Part shown: piece by piece, positions 34,066 through 43,544 of the stretch
How the letters are laid out: each line of letters starts with the position of its first letter
Numbering within the stretch: position 1 is the first letter of the stretch
DNA from: Salinicoccus sp. RF5
GTDB taxonomy: Bacteria > Bacillota > Bacilli > Staphylococcales > Salinicoccaceae
Direction: 5' to 3'
Assembly: GCF_020786625.1 (NCBI RefSeq)
Contig: NZ_JAJGRC010000001.1
Coordinates: 1-64,000 of the forward strand
DNA: 64,000 nucleotides
Program-made: the position numbers and the translations under genes
The notes under the pieces: generated by a model
What the model saw: the letters and a program-made list of their open reading frames with translations, nothing else
What the model was told of the DNA's origin: nothing
The model's database searches: none

Positions 34066-34422
34066 TCAGTCTTTTGTAAACGTATTCTGGACTTCTTCGA
34101 CCCTGTTCTGTATGTTTTCCACATTCTCCTGGATATGCTCGATGTTCGGGTTGATGTCGGCCTTGTAGTTGCTGATCATCGTCTTGACTTCGTCGCCGAG
34201 CGTCTTGAACACTTCCTGGGATTCATGCTTCGTCTTCAGGAATGAGGATTTCACTTCATTGGCCTCTATTTTGAGCTGATCCATCTGGGTCTTCATGTCC
34301 CCGGAGCTGGATTTCAGCGAGGATTGCAGTTCACTTCCGGATTTGGGTGCATTCATGAGTGAGATCATTGTCCCTCCCGCTGCGCCAACGAGAAAACCGA
34401 CTGCAAAATTTTTGATTTTCAT
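34066..34422 (-). CDS. YtxH-domain protein
   Basis: A 118-residue protein with one N-terminal span containing a glycine-rich motif (FAVGFLVGAAGGTMISLMNAP) and a long coiled-coil tail ending HIQENVENIQNRVEEVQNTF (residues about 95-115). This is the general stress YtxH layout. Function is unknown. ATG 34422 is preceded by aaggaagtgac. It stands alone between hit and prsA. Confidence 0.83.
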   Translation of the reverse strand: MKIKNFAVGFLVGAAGGTMISLMNAPKSGSELQSSLKSSSGDMKTQMDQLKIEANEVKSSFLKTKHESQEVFKTLGDEVKTMISNYKADINPNIEHIQENVENIQNRVEEVQNTFTKD

Positions 34423-34470
34423 ATCATGTCACTTCCTTTTTAATATACCAATACCCTGGTGTCCGGCAGG

Positions 34471-34899
34471 TTATGCATCCAGACGGGTGCGGATTGCATT
34501 TTCAATCTCCGCCTTCTCTTCGTACGTGCGTTTTTTATCATCCTGTTCCCACTTGTAGCCGAAGCCGTCATATTCTTCCTTGTAGCGTGGGATGAGGTGG
34601 AAGTGGATATGGTACACGGACTGGGAAGCGAATGCGCCGTTATTCTGTACAACGTTCAACCCTTCCGGTGAGAAGGCATCCCTGAGGGCATTGGCCACTT
34701 TCGTGACGACCTGCATCAGGTGGGCGCCCGTCTCCTCATCGAGGTCGTAGATGTTTTCGATCGGCTTCCTCGGCACGACGAGCGTATGGCCCTTCGACAG
34801 AGGGAAAGCGTCCATGAATGCGATGCAGACATCATCCTCATAGACGATGTTTGCTGGGATTTCACCATCTGCGATCTGTTCAAAAATAGTTTTACTCAT
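34471..34899 (-). CDS. hit: HIT-family nucleotide-binding hydrolase
   Basis: A 142-residue histidine-triad protein with the motif His97-Ile-His99-Phe-His101 (YHIHFHLIPRY). Members hydrolyse nucleotides linked to amines or phosphates. The frame is open further upstream, but ATG 34899 follows ggaggtacaacga at a proper distance. It is divergent from ecsA, the standard Bacillales arrangement. Confidence 0.92.
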   Translation of the reverse strand: MSKTIFEQIADGEIPANIVYEDDVCIAFMDAFPLSKGHTLVVPRKPIENIYDLDEETGAHLMQVVTKVANALRDAFSPEGLNVVQNNGAFASQSVYHIHFHLIPRYKEEYDGFGYKWEQDDKKRTYEEKAEIENAIRTRLDA

Positions 34900-34984
34900 T
34901 CGTTGTACCTCCATTGTTCTGTTATGATATATTTACTTAGTACAAGTATACAAATAATATATATTAAATAAAAGGAAGTCGAAT

Positions 34985-35725
34985 ATGGTACTCCAAATAG
35001 ATGGACTGACAGGTGGATATTCAAAGACACCGGTAATACATGATATCTCCTTCAATATCGGGCATGGGGAGATCGTCGGGCTCATCGGCCTGAACGGGGC
35101 CGGCAAAAGTACGACGATCAAGCATATACTCGGACTGCTGCGTCCCCATTCAGGAGAGATCAGGGTAGGGGGACTGAAGGCTTCGGAGGATATCGAATCC
35201 TACCGTCGGCAGCTTGCCTATATCCCAGAAACGCCGATACTATATGAAGAACTGACGCTGAAGGAGCACATCCAGATGACGGCGATGGCCTACGGCATCG
35301 ATGAAGCCACGGCGATGTCACGTGCGGAGCGGCTCCTGAAGATATTCAGGCTCGAAACGAAAGTGGACATGTTCCCGACGCACTTCTCCAAAGGGATGAA
35401 GCAGAAGGTGATGCTCATCTGCGCATTCCTTTCGCATCCCGACCTCTACATCATAGATGAACCGTTCCTCGGCCTCGATCCACTCGGCATCGAATCACTG
35501 ATCGAGCTGATGGTCGAAGAGAAGCGCAATGGCCGCTCGATACTGATGAGTACGCATATACTGGCGACGGCAGAACGGTACTGCGACCGGTTCGCGATCA
35601 TCGATGACGGCCGCCTGATTGCGATCGGCAGCCTTGAAGCGCTCCGGGAGGAATTCGATATGCCGGGGGCCACATTGGATGAAGTGTACCTCAGGATTAC
35701 AGGGGGCGGCGTCACTCATGACTGA
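34985..35725 (+). CDS. ecsA: ABC transporter ATPase EcsA
   Basis: A 246-residue ATPase: Walker A GLNGAGKST at 35-43, a signature FSKGMKQKVML, and Walker B LYIIDEPFLGLD. With EcsB it forms an exporter needed for full protein secretion and regulated membrane proteolysis in Bacillus and Staphylococcus. The site aaaggaag precedes the ATG. It overlaps ecsB by 8 bases. Confidence 0.93.
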   Translation: MVLQIDGLTGGYSKTPVIHDISFNIGHGEIVGLIGLNGAGKSTTIKHILGLLRPHSGEIRVGGLKASEDIESYRRQLAYIPETPILYEELTLKEHIQMTAMAYGIDEATAMSRAERLLKIFRLETKVDMFPTHFSKGMKQKVMLICAFLSHPDLYIIDEPFLGLDPLGIESLIELMVEEKRNGRSILMSTHILATAERYCDRFAIIDDGRLIAIGSLEALREEFDMPGATLDEVYLRITGGGVTHD

Positions 35726-36920
35726 ACGACTATTCAGGGAGAGAATGAATGAGGATATAGAAAGAAGAAGCTATTACGGCAAATTCATCTTCAACAGCCA
35801 TTTCCTCATTTTCCTGACGATCGCCTCAGGCTTCTTCCTCTATTCACTGCTCAGCCTCGTCCAGACACTCGAGCCCTCCCTGTGGCAGGACATCGCTGCT
35901 GCACTTCTGGTGAGTGTCACGATCGTTCCGGCGTACCGGACGCTCCTGAAGCGGGCGGATGGCGTGTTCCTGCTGCCCTATGAGGCGAAGTTCGACAAGT
36001 ATATGACTTCAGCCGACAGGTATTCCCTCACCCTCGGCCTTGCGAAACCGGCCATCGGCGGCATCGTCGCAGCTCTGCTGCTGACGGTGGGGCACGGCGT
36101 CGTCGAGATTGCGGTCTTCATTGCAGCCGGCATCGTCTTCTATGTAATGAACTACCACATCAAGAAGACCGCAATCCATTCGGAACTGTCCAATGCGGCT
36201 GTCATCGCCGGGATGATGCTTCTGAGCTTCGTATCCCTGCTGCTGATCCTCCAGCACCTGCTGTGGGCCATCCCAGCTGTAGCCATTGTCTACATGGTGA
36301 TGGGATACATGAAGAAGCGGCGCCATGACCAGCTGGACTGGAGTACACTGATCGACTATGAGGAAACCCAGCTCAACAGGTACTATCAGAACGTGGCACT
36401 CTTCACGAATGTCAGCCACATCGATAAGCAGTTCAAGCGGCGGAGGTACCTGGACCCATTCCTATGGAAGCCTAAGGGCGATGCCTTCGGCAAGGAACGG
36501 ATGTACGAATACCTCTTCTACAGGACATTTGCCCGGGACCATGATCTGCCGATGATCGTCCTGCGGCTGATTCTACTCTTCGGCATCGTAATGGTCTGGA
36601 TCGGGAACCTCTACCTCTCGGTCATCATCGTGCTGTTCGGCATCTACATCATCGTCCTTCAGATGTCGCAGATCTATACCGCCCAGGCCTATCTGCTCTG
36701 GCCGAAAGTCTGGCCGGTGGACCGGCGCTTCATCCAGAAGAGCTATGTCACATACTCCCACAAGCTTGTATTCGTGATTGTGGTCATCTTCAGCCTCATC
36801 TTCCTGGCGGTGCATATCCAGCACTTCTATCTGGTGCTGCTTTTCCCGCTGTGGGGCTACATCATCAACAGGACTTTGAGCAGAACCGTATATAAAAAGG
36901 AACAGCAATTAAGCGACTGA
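35718..36920 (+). CDS. ecsB: ABC transporter membrane protein EcsB
   Basis: A 400-residue protein starting MTERLFRERMNEDIERRSYY, with about six to eight membrane spans in two groups (35-110 and 120-205, then 290-375). It is the membrane partner of EcsA. The start ATG 35718 lies inside the end of ecsA, so the two are translationally coupled. No ecsC follows, unlike Bacillus subtilis. Confidence 0.9.
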   Translation: MTERLFRERMNEDIERRSYYGKFIFNSHFLIFLTIASGFFLYSLLSLVQTLEPSLWQDIAAALLVSVTIVPAYRTLLKRADGVFLLPYEAKFDKYMTSADRYSLTLGLAKPAIGGIVAALLLTVGHGVVEIAVFIAAGIVFYVMNYHIKKTAIHSELSNAAVIAGMMLLSFVSLLLILQHLLWAIPAVAIVYMVMGYMKKRRHDQLDWSTLIDYEETQLNRYYQNVALFTNVSHIDKQFKRRRYLDPFLWKPKGDAFGKERMYEYLFYRTFARDHDLPMIVLRLILLFGIVMVWIGNLYLSVIIVLFGIYIIVLQMSQIYTAQAYLLWPKVWPVDRRFIQKSYVTYSHKLVFVIVVIFSLIFLAVHIQHFYLVLLFPLWGYIINRTLSRTVYKKEQQLSD

Positions 36921-36940
36921 AATGTTCAGTCGCTTAAAAT
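36907..36940. terminator. bidirectional terminator
   Basis: A perfect stem ttaagcgactgaa/ttcagtcgcttaa with a 3-base loop. It overlaps the end of ecsB and the stop of the leftward traP-like gene. Confidence 0.88.
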
Positions 36941-37461
36941 TCGTCTTCCGGATCTTCCTCATTGTCCTTGAGCGGCAGATAGAGCTTTGAGGAGATTGAT
37001 TTGTGGAACAGCGATTCAGCCGTGCGGTACTTGGCGAGCGCCTCTGTGCTCAAATAGTTCCTATAGCTGTTCGTCTGCTTGAAGTCGTTGTAGGTCGATG
37101 TCTGTGCCCATTGGATGAGTACGATGTATGAATCCTCACCGAGCGCCTGACCTATGCGGTGGGACTGGACACCCCGCGTCCCGAGCAGTATTTCATTCAC
37201 GTCGGCAAGGTGGCCGTGGAGCGGTCCCTTCCGTTCATCCGGTACGGGGATGAAGTGCATCGATGTCGGATTGTTTTCGTCCAATGTGCCGGATGTGTAC
37301 TGCACATCATAGGAATTTCGGGAGCTGAAGATGCTGTCGGCACTCTCGCTTTCATAGTACAGGACTGCATCCTGGCCCATGGCGCCGATCTTGACGTCCT
37401 TGTGCTCCTTCTTCAGGCCCTGCATGTAGGTTATCGTACCTGTCGTCAAATGTAGTTTCAT
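36934..37461 (-). CDS. traP: TRAP/HmoB-like antibiotic biosynthesis monooxygenase-fold protein
   Basis: A 175-residue protein with the ABM fold in its C-terminal half (VIL-type strand YIVLIQWAQTSTYNDFKQTN, in part) and a beta-strand N-terminal half starting MKLHLTTGTITYM. Position next to ecsB and hemE identifies it as the staphylococcal TRAP orthologue. Bacillus HmoB of this family binds heme and may degrade it; the earlier quorum-sensing role for TRAP was not confirmed. ATG 37461 or the adjacent ATG 37464 may start it; gaggtgaac lies just upstream. The heme synthesis genes are divergent and 163 bases away. Confidence 0.82.
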   Translation of the reverse strand: MKLHLTTGTITYMQGLKKEHKDVKIGAMGQDAVLYYESESADSIFSSRNSYDVQYTSGTLDENNPTSMHFIPVPDERKGPLHGHLADVNEILLGTRGVQSHRIGQALGEDSYIVLIQWAQTSTYNDFKQTNSYRNYLSTEALAKYRTAESLFHKSISSKLYLPLKDNEEDPEDEF

Positions 37462-37624
37462 CATGTTCACCTCGTAAGTAGTCTTAATAGGTGTATACCT
37501 TAAAGCAGATAGGGGTAAACGTGCAAAAAATGAATCAAATTTTTGACATTGTGCCACTTATTAATAATTACTATCATCAATGTGTTAAAATATTGATGGA
37601 TATTAAAAATTGGAGGAAAAAATT

Positions 37625-38650
37625 GTGTTCAATGATACGATAATTAAAGCGGCAAGAGGAGAAAAGACCGATTATACTCCTGTATGGTTCATGAGACAGG
37701 TCGGAAGAAGCCAGCCGGAATATAATAAGGTCAAAGAAAAGTATTCCCTGATGGAGATTACGCACCAGCCGGAGCTGACTGCATATCTTACTGCAACGCC
37801 AGTGGATAATTATGATGTGGACGCGGCTGTGCTGTACAAGGACATCGTCTCTCCTCTGGCGCCCCTCGGCGTTGATGTGGACATCAAACCGGGTGTCGGG
37901 CCTGTCATACAGAATCCGATCCGTGACATCAAGGACGTGGAGAAGCTGGGGGAAGTCGATCCCTACAAGGACCTCGACTACATCTATAAGACGATCGAGA
38001 TATTGACGAAGGAAAAATTGAACGTTCCGCTCATCGGCTTCTGCGGGGCGCCATTCACTGTGGCCAGCTATATGATTGAAGGCGGTCCGTCGAAGAACTA
38101 CCACAAGACGAAGACGATGATGTACAACCAGCCGGAAACCTGGTTCAGGCTGATGGACAAGCTGACTGACATGAGCATCCAGTATCTGCGGGCACAGGTC
38201 GAGTCGGGGGCGAGCCTCATCCAGATATTCGATTCATGGGGCGGTGCATTGAGCCGTGAGGACTACGCCTATTATCTGTCCCCTTCAATGAACAGGATCA
38301 TCGACAGTGTAAGGGAGATGGATACACCCGTCATCGTATTCGGCATCGGGGCCTCCCACTTGATTCCGGAATGGAACACTCTTAATATGGATGTCATCGG
38401 TCTCGACTGGCGGACTTCAATTGATCAGGCAAGGGACCTCGGTGTCAAAAAGGCCCTCCAGGGCAACCTCGACCCAGCACTGCTGCTTTCAGACTGGCAG
38501 GTGATCGAGGACCGGGCAAAGGCCATCCTCGATCAGGGCAGGAACGAAGCCCACATATTCAACCTCGGCCATGGGGTCTTCCCGGAAGTGGACCCGGCCA
38601 CACTCAAGCGATTAACTTCATTTGTACATGAATACAGTAAAGGAAAGTGA
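37625..38650 (+). CDS. hemE: uroporphyrinogen decarboxylase
   Basis: A 341-residue enzyme that converts uroporphyrinogen III to coproporphyrinogen III. The signatures [15 protein letters not shown] near the N-terminus and [17 protein letters not shown] in the middle are diagnostic. The start is GTG 37625, 8 bases after ggagg; the frame opens earlier at a TTG that overlaps that site. It is the first gene of hemE-hemH-hemY. Confidence 0.95.
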   Translation: MFNDTIIKAARGEKTDYTPVWFMRQVGRSQPEYNKVKEKYSLMEITHQPELTAYLTATPVDNYDVDAAVLYKDIVSPLAPLGVDVDIKPGVGPVIQNPIRDIKDVEKLGEVDPYKDLDYIYKTIEILTKEKLNVPLIGFCGAPFTVASYMIEGGPSKNYHKTKTMMYNQPETWFRLMDKLTDMSIQYLRAQVESGASLIQIFDSWGGALSREDYAYYLSPSMNRIIDSVREMDTPVIVFGIGASHLIPEWNTLNMDVIGLDWRTSIDQARDLGVKKALQGNLDPALLLSDWQVIEDRAKAILDQGRNEAHIFNLGHGVFPEVDPATLKRLTSFVHEYSKGK

Positions 38651-38655
38651 TAGGA

Positions 38656-39573
38656 ATGAAACAGAAAAAAGGTCTACTCGTAATGGCGTATGGCACGCCG
38701 TATAAAGAAGAGGATATCGAACCATACTACACCCACATCCGCAGGGGCAGGAAGCCTTCAGAGGAGGCACTCCAGGATCTGAAGGACCGCTATGAGGCGA
38801 TCGGCGGGATTTCCCCATTGGCCGATACGACGAAGCGCCAGGCGGAAGCATTGGTCAACCAGCTGAACCAGTCCCAGGACGAAGTTGAATATGAGTTGTT
38901 CATCGGCCTGAAGCACATCGATCCATTCATCGAAGACGCAGTCGAGGCGATGAATGACCACGGCATCAAAGAGGCGGTATCAGTCGTATTGGCACCGCAT
39001 TATTCCAACTTCTCCGTCGGTTCCTACAACAAGCGGGCGAAAGAGGAGGCCGACAAGTACGGCATCACGATCAAATCCGTTGAATCATATTATGAGCAGC
39101 AGCCGTTCATCGATTTCTGGACCGAAGCGGTGAAATCCTCCCTCAGTGAAGTGCCTGAAGCGGAGCGCGACGAGACGGCAGTCGTCGTAAGTGCACACAG
39201 CCTGCCGGAGAAGATCAAGGAGCATAATGACCCGTACCCGGATCAGCTCGAGGGAACGGCACAGCTCATCAAGGAGAATGCCGACCTCAAGAATGTGCAT
39301 ATCGGATGGCAGTCCGAAGGCAATACGCCGGATCCATGGCTCGGTCCGGACGTGCAGGACCTGACGAAGGACCTGTATGAAGAAAAAGGCTACAAGCACT
39401 TCATCTACCTCCCGGTCGGATTCGTCTGCGAGCACCTCGAAGTCCTCTATGACAACGATGTCGAGTGCAAGGACGTATGTGATGAAGTGGGCGCCGGATA
39501 CCACAGGCCGACGATGCCGAATACGGATGAGCGTTTCATCCAGGCGATGATCAACGAAATAAACAGACTGTAG
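38656..39573 (+). CDS. hemH: coproporphyrin III ferrochelatase
   Basis: A 305-residue iron chelatase (now also called CpfC) that inserts iron into coproporphyrin III in Gram-positive heme synthesis. Blocks seen are [10 protein letters not shown], the catalytic [10 protein letters not shown] with its histidine, WLGPDVQD and [18 protein letters not shown] 38656 is used; a GTG at 38647 lies 9 bases before it. It overlaps no neighbour but starts 5 bases after hemE. Confidence 0.94.
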   Translation: MKQKKGLLVMAYGTPYKEEDIEPYYTHIRRGRKPSEEALQDLKDRYEAIGGISPLADTTKRQAEALVNQLNQSQDEVEYELFIGLKHIDPFIEDAVEAMNDHGIKEAVSVVLAPHYSNFSVGSYNKRAKEEADKYGITIKSVESYYEQQPFIDFWTEAVKSSLSEVPEAERDETAVVVSAHSLPEKIKEHNDPYPDQLEGTAQLIKENADLKNVHIGWQSEGNTPDPWLGPDVQDLTKDLYEEKGYKHFIYLPVGFVCEHLEVLYDNDVECKDVCDEVGAGYHRPTMPNTDERFIQAMINEINRL

Positions 39574-39591
39574 TAAAGAAGGCTGATTATA

Positions 39592-40962
39592 GTGAAAAAG
39601 GTAGCAATCATAGGCGCAGGGATAACAGGGTTATCCGCAGCCCATTACTTGTCGAAGCAGGAAGATGTCGAAGTGGACCTCTTCGAGCAGAGCGACAGGG
39701 CAGGCGGCAAGATCAGGACGCACCAGCAGGACGGCTATACGATCGAACTCGGTCCCGAATCGTATCTTGCCCGGAAGAAAATCCTCACTGAACTGGCTGA
39801 AGAGATCGGCCTCGGCGATGACCTCGTCCGCAACCAGACGGGGACATCATATATCTATGTGAACAAAAAGCTGTCGCCCCTCCCGAAAGGTGCAGTGCTC
39901 GGCATGCCGACGGAACTGGTGCCTTTCCTGACGACGGACCTCATCTCAGCCCGGGCCAAGCTTAGGGCCGGACTTGATTTCGTAAAGAAGCCGATCAAAG
40001 TGCACACCGATATCTCCGTCGGTGAGTTCTTCAGGAGCAGGCTCGGTGATGAAGTGCTCGAGAACATCGTCGAACCGCTCCTGTCCGGCATCTACAGCAC
40101 CAACATCGATGAACTGAGCCTGATGTCCACCTTCCCGAACTTCAAGGAGATGGAAGAGCAGCACGGCAGCCTCATCAAAGGGGTCTATCACCAGAAGAAC
40201 AGTGCTCCGAAAAGCGCGCCTGGCAAGAAGCAGGGCCAGTTCCTCCAATTCAAGAACGGGCTGCAGTCGTTCATAGACAGGCTCCTCGAAGTGATTCGGG
40301 AGAACGGCGTATCGACACATTTCAACCATGATGTGACCACCATCGAAAAAGACGGCGGGACATATGCGCTCACCGTCAATGGGGAAACACGCACATACGA
40401 CAATGTCATCATCACGACGCCGCACTTCCAGTACAAGAGATGGTTCCAAGACATGCCGCTTGAATACTTCAAGCACATGAAGGCCACAAGCGTCGCAACG
40501 GTCGTCATGGCCTTTGATGATCATCAGGTGAAGAATGAGATCGACGGCACTGGTTTCGTAGTGAGCAGGAAGATGGATACGTCGATCACCGCATGCACAT
40601 GGACCAACAAGAAATGGGCGCATGCTGCACCGGATGGTAAGACACTTCTGCGTGCCTATGTCGGCAGGCCGGGGGACTACATCGTAGAAGAGAAGGATGA
40701 TGAAGAAATCGTACGTCTTGCCCGCAAAGATTTGGATCAGATCATGACGATCAATGGTGAGCCCGAGTTCACTATTGTGACGAAGCTGAAGCATTCCATG
40801 CCGCAGTACAAAGTGGGCCACAAGGAAATGATCCGGGGCATCCATGAGTATATGGCAGAACACTATCCGGGCGTTGTACTGACAGGCGCCTCACACAGCG
40901 GCGTCGGTCTGCCGGACTGTGTCAGACAGGCCAAGGAAGCAGTGGAGTCAATTACAGAATAG
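39592..40962 (+). CDS. hemY: coproporphyrinogen III oxidase (oxygen-dependent, HemY/CgoX)
   Basis: A 456-residue FAD protein with the dinucleotide fold IIGAGITGLSAAHYLSK at the start and the C-terminal FAD motif TGASHSGVGLPDCVRQAKEA. In this phylum it oxidises coproporphyrinogen III to coproporphyrin III. The start is GTG 39592 after aagaagg. The last step enzyme (hemQ/chdC) is not in the window. The operon ends at a strong terminator. Confidence 0.93.
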   Translation: MKKVAIIGAGITGLSAAHYLSKQEDVEVDLFEQSDRAGGKIRTHQQDGYTIELGPESYLARKKILTELAEEIGLGDDLVRNQTGTSYIYVNKKLSPLPKGAVLGMPTELVPFLTTDLISARAKLRAGLDFVKKPIKVHTDISVGEFFRSRLGDEVLENIVEPLLSGIYSTNIDELSLMSTFPNFKEMEEQHGSLIKGVYHQKNSAPKSAPGKKQGQFLQFKNGLQSFIDRLLEVIRENGVSTHFNHDVTTIEKDGGTYALTVNGETRTYDNVIITTPHFQYKRWFQDMPLEYFKHMKATSVATVVMAFDDHQVKNEIDGTGFVVSRKMDTSITACTWTNKKWAHAAPDGKTLLRAYVGRPGDYIVEEKDDEEIVRLARKDLDQIMTINGEPEFTIVTKLKHSMPQYKVGHKEMIRGIHEYMAEHYPGVVLTGASHSGVGLPDCVRQAKEAVESITE

Positions 40963-40972
40963 ATGGAAAACC

Positions 40973-41015
40973 ATGCCCTGAATGTTATCATATATAATAT
41001 CAGGGCATTTTTTTA
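40973..41015 (+). terminator. hem operon terminator
   Basis: The stem atgccctga/tcagggcat has an 18-base loop and is followed by TTTTTTT. Confidence 0.88.
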
Positions 41016-41030
41016 AGGAGGCTTTTACCA

Positions 41031-42020
41031 ATGAAGTTCATTTCAAACAATAATATCACCGACCCGATGATCAACCTGGCAATGGAAGAGTACGTCCTGC
41101 GTGAAATCCCGACAGACGATTCGTACTTCCTGTTCTATGTGAACCAGCCATCCATCATCATCGGCAAGAACCAGAATACGATTGAGGAGATCAACGAGTC
41201 GTATATCCGGGAGAACAACATCAAAGTCGTCCGCCGCGTCTCAGGCGGCGGTGCCGTCTATCATGACGAAGGCAACCTGAATTTCAGCTTCATCACGGAA
41301 GACGACGGGGAGAGCTTCCACAACTTCAGGAAATTCACCCAGCCGATCGTCGACGTGCTGCAGGATATGGGCGTCAATGCAGAACTTTCCGGCAGGAACG
41401 ACCTTGAAATCGATGGCAAGAAGGTATCCGGAAACGCGATGTTCAGCCAGAAGGGCAGGATGTTCTCACATGGGACACTCATGCTCGACAGCGACATCTC
41501 CGAAGTGCAGAACGCACTGAAGGTGAACCCGAAGAAGATCGAATCCAAAGGCGTCAAATCCGTAAGGGGACGCGTCGGCAACATCAATGACTTCATGGAT
41601 GAGGATCTCGATATCGATACGTTCAAACAGAAGATTCTGGAATACATCTTCGGTGGCAGGGAGAACATCGAGGAGTATGTATTGACGGAGGAAGACTGGG
41701 AAAAGATCTACAAGCTGTCTGAAGAGAAGTATCAGACTTGGGATTGGAACTACGGAAAAAACCCGAAATACAACTTCAATGCCTCCCACAAATTCGATGC
41801 CGGACTGCTTGATGTCAGACTTGACGTCAAAAAGGGCCGCATCCAGAATGCGAAGATATTCGGGGACTTCTTCGGTGTAGGGGAAGTCGATGTCATCGAG
41901 GAGAAGCTGATCGGTGTCGAACACAACAGGGAAGCGATAGACAAGGCGCTCGAAGACGTCGACATCAGCTTCTACCTGGGAAGGATCACCAGGGAAGAAT
42001 TCCTCGACCTGATTGCATAA
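41031..42020 (+). CDS. lplA: lipoate-protein ligase
   Basis: A 329-residue enzyme that attaches free lipoate to E2 subunits and GcvH. Blocks NQPSIIIGKNQNT, RRVSGGGAVYHDEGNLNFSF (at 65-85) and the lysine of GKKVSGNAMF are those of LplA, and the C-terminal accessory domain (about 245-329) is present. The ATG is preceded by aaggaggctttta. It is a single gene with a terminator on each side. Confidence 0.93.
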   Translation: MKFISNNNITDPMINLAMEEYVLREIPTDDSYFLFYVNQPSIIIGKNQNTIEEINESYIRENNIKVVRRVSGGGAVYHDEGNLNFSFITEDDGESFHNFRKFTQPIVDVLQDMGVNAELSGRNDLEIDGKKVSGNAMFSQKGRMFSHGTLMLDSDISEVQNALKVNPKKIESKGVKSVRGRVGNINDFMDEDLDIDTFKQKILEYIFGGRENIEEYVLTEEDWEKIYKLSEEKYQTWDWNYGKNPKYNFNASHKFDAGLLDVRLDVKKGRIQNAKIFGDFFGVGEVDVIEEKLIGVEHNREAIDKALEDVDISFYLGRITREEFLDLIA

Positions 42021-42031
42021 AACATAAAAAA

Positions 42032-42086
42032 TAGGCTGACCTTCAACTGTATGTACAATGTACAAGTTGAAAGTCAGCCTTTTTCA
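42032..42086. terminator. bidirectional terminator
   Basis: The stem aggctgaccttcaact/agttgaaagtcagcct holds a small inner palindrome (gtatgtacaatgtac) in its loop and is followed by TTTTT. Confidence 0.85.
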
Positions 42087-42092
42087 CGTATA

Positions 42093-42314
42093 TTAAGCGG
42101 CATCTTCATCTTCATCAGTCAATTCCTTTAGCAGTGATGTGTAGGTCATGAACTTCTCTTCGTCCTTTTCAATGAGGGCTTCTTCCACCTTTTCGGTGTA
42201 TTGCTTACGATTATATTCATCCATGGCCTCTTGGAGCAATAGTTCAGCGGAAAGATCGTTTATCGTGTTGATGAAGACTCGCAACTGGTTAACCGGGTAT
42301 ACTTGTTTGTTCAT
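42093..42314 (-). CDS. small IDEAL-domain protein
   Basis: A 73-residue acidic protein. NDLSAELLLQEAMDEYNRKQ followed by EEALIEKDEEKFM is the IDEAL-domain pattern, a two-helix motif found in small Bacillales proteins and at the end of some ComK proteins. ATG 42314 follows aagggggatttaggg; the open frame upstream has no better start. It faces comK across a 205-base AT-rich gap, which may be functional: IDEAL domains can be adaptors for ComK or Clp-type control. Confidence 0.8.
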   Translation of the reverse strand: MNKQVYPVNQLRVFINTINDLSAELLLQEAMDEYNRKQYTEKVEEALIEKDEEKFMTYTSLLKELTDEDEDAA

Positions 42315-42519
42315 CCCTAAATCCCCCTTCATCATTTGGTTGTTACAAATTATATAACACGAAATGCAGCAGGTCAAACTAAGTTTTGAATATTTAGACA
42401 ATTTATTGTTGTAAATTTACAATTTATTAAATAAAATTAACATTATTTAAAATTTAATTAACAAAATAAAAACCATGTGATATAGTGTGAATATTGGAAT
42501 ATTTAAAAGGGGGAAGCAC

Positions 42520-43116
42520 ATGAACAGACTGCATTATCAGATTCATGAGGAGACGATGTACATCGTTCCGGTTAACAATGGCGGCTACATCGAGAGCAGA
42601 GTGGGGGAAACATATGGCGGAGGGATCGACTGCAGGCTCAATCCAAATAAATTGATTGAGCGCAACTGCCGCAATCATTCACAGAACTATGCAGCACGAA
42701 AGGACCTCACCAAGACACTCACCGGCATCACCAGCAAGCTGCCCGTCATCGTAGATCTTTTTGGCGCCTACATATACTTTTGTACACATTCGGACCGGAT
42801 AGCAGAGAACAACTGGTTCAATATCAGGCACGTGCAGTCCTATTGGAATGATGGGGGGATGACCCGGGTGCAGTTTTCAAATAATGAGGAACGCATCATC
42901 GACATTTCCTACGCCTCCTTCAACAACCAGTATCTGAACGCACTCAAACTGCACTACAAGTTCAACCAGCAGAAGGAGAAGTATCAAAAAAAGGAGATGA
43001 ATATGCACTTCCAGTACCCTACACTCGGCAGGGGAGAAGTGGCGCAGATCAATGAAACCATCTACCATTCCTACATTAATTATATAAACGGACTGCAAAT
43101 TAAGGATGAAGTGTAA
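42520..43116 (+). CDS. comK: competence transcription factor ComK
   Basis: A 198-residue protein resembling ComK: TMYIVPVNNGGYIESRV at the start and the central block FCTHSDRIAENNWFNIRHVQ (residues about 85-105). ComK activates DNA-uptake genes in Bacillus and, when expressed, in Staphylococcus. It has a full-length frame, so it is not a decayed gene. ATG 42520 follows aaaggggga. The upstream gap (42315-42519) is very AT-rich, as at other comK promoters. Confidence 0.88.
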   Translation: MNRLHYQIHEETMYIVPVNNGGYIESRVGETYGGGIDCRLNPNKLIERNCRNHSQNYAARKDLTKTLTGITSKLPVIVDLFGAYIYFCTHSDRIAENNWFNIRHVQSYWNDGGMTRVQFSNNEERIIDISYASFNNQYLNALKLHYKFNQQKEKYQKKEMNMHFQYPTLGRGEVAQINETIYHSYINYINGLQIKDEV

Positions 43117-43144
43117 ATTTAACTTAAAACATGTTTATAAACGG

Positions 43145-43172
43145 TTGAAAAAACGTGTGGAATTGTTATAAT
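43145..43172 (+). promoter_or_regulatory. promoter of the tRNA-Asn/tRNA-Ser pair
   Basis: TTGAAA (43145-43150) and a perfect TATAAT (43167-43172) with a 16-base spacer, 30 bases before tRNA-Asn. Confidence 0.7.
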
Positions 43173-43201
43173 TGTAAATGTTCGATTGAAAACAACATTA
43201 T

Positions 43202-43276
43202 TCCACAGTAGCTCAGTGGTAGAGCTATCGGCTGTTAACCGATCGGTCGTAGGTTCGAATCCTACCTGTGGAGCCA
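43202..43276 (+). tRNA. tRNA-Asn (anticodon GTT), copy 1
   Basis: A cloverleaf with acceptor tccacag/ctgtgga, anticodon GTT and encoded CCA. Identical to 51084-51158. Confidence 0.95.
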
Positions 43277-43277
43277 T

Positions 43278-43366
43278 GGAGATGTACTCAAGTGGCTGAA
43301 GAGGCGCCCCTGCTAAGGGTGTAGGTCGGTTCTCCCGGCGCGAGGGTTCAAATCCCTCCATCTCCG
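43278..43366 (+). tRNA. tRNA-Ser (anticodon GCT)
   Basis: A class II tRNA with acceptor ggagatg/catctcc, anticodon GCT and a long variable arm, one base after tRNA-Asn. Confidence 0.95.
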
Positions 43367-43372
43367 TTATTT

Positions 43373-43408
43373 ATCCCGTAACCTTTTAGGTTGCGGGATT
43401 TTTAATTT
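43373..43408 (+). terminator. terminator of the tRNA-Asn/Ser pair
   Basis: The stem atcccg-taacc/ggtt-gcgggat is followed by ttttaattttt. Confidence 0.85.
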
Positions 43409-43544
43409 TTATCCTGTGAATAGTCATAGACTAAATAGAAACCGTAGAACTTTCCTTATATTTGGTAAAATCCTGTTAAATCCATTCAAAATCTTATTCC
43501 AATAGTGTAAAATGATGTAAATTGCATGTATTGGAGGGGAATCA

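Noticed and set aside
36934-37461. Reading the TRAP-like protein as a quorum-sensing regulator
   Set aside because: The fold and its position next to heme genes fit the HmoB/ABM family better, and the signalling role of staphylococcal TRAP was disputed.
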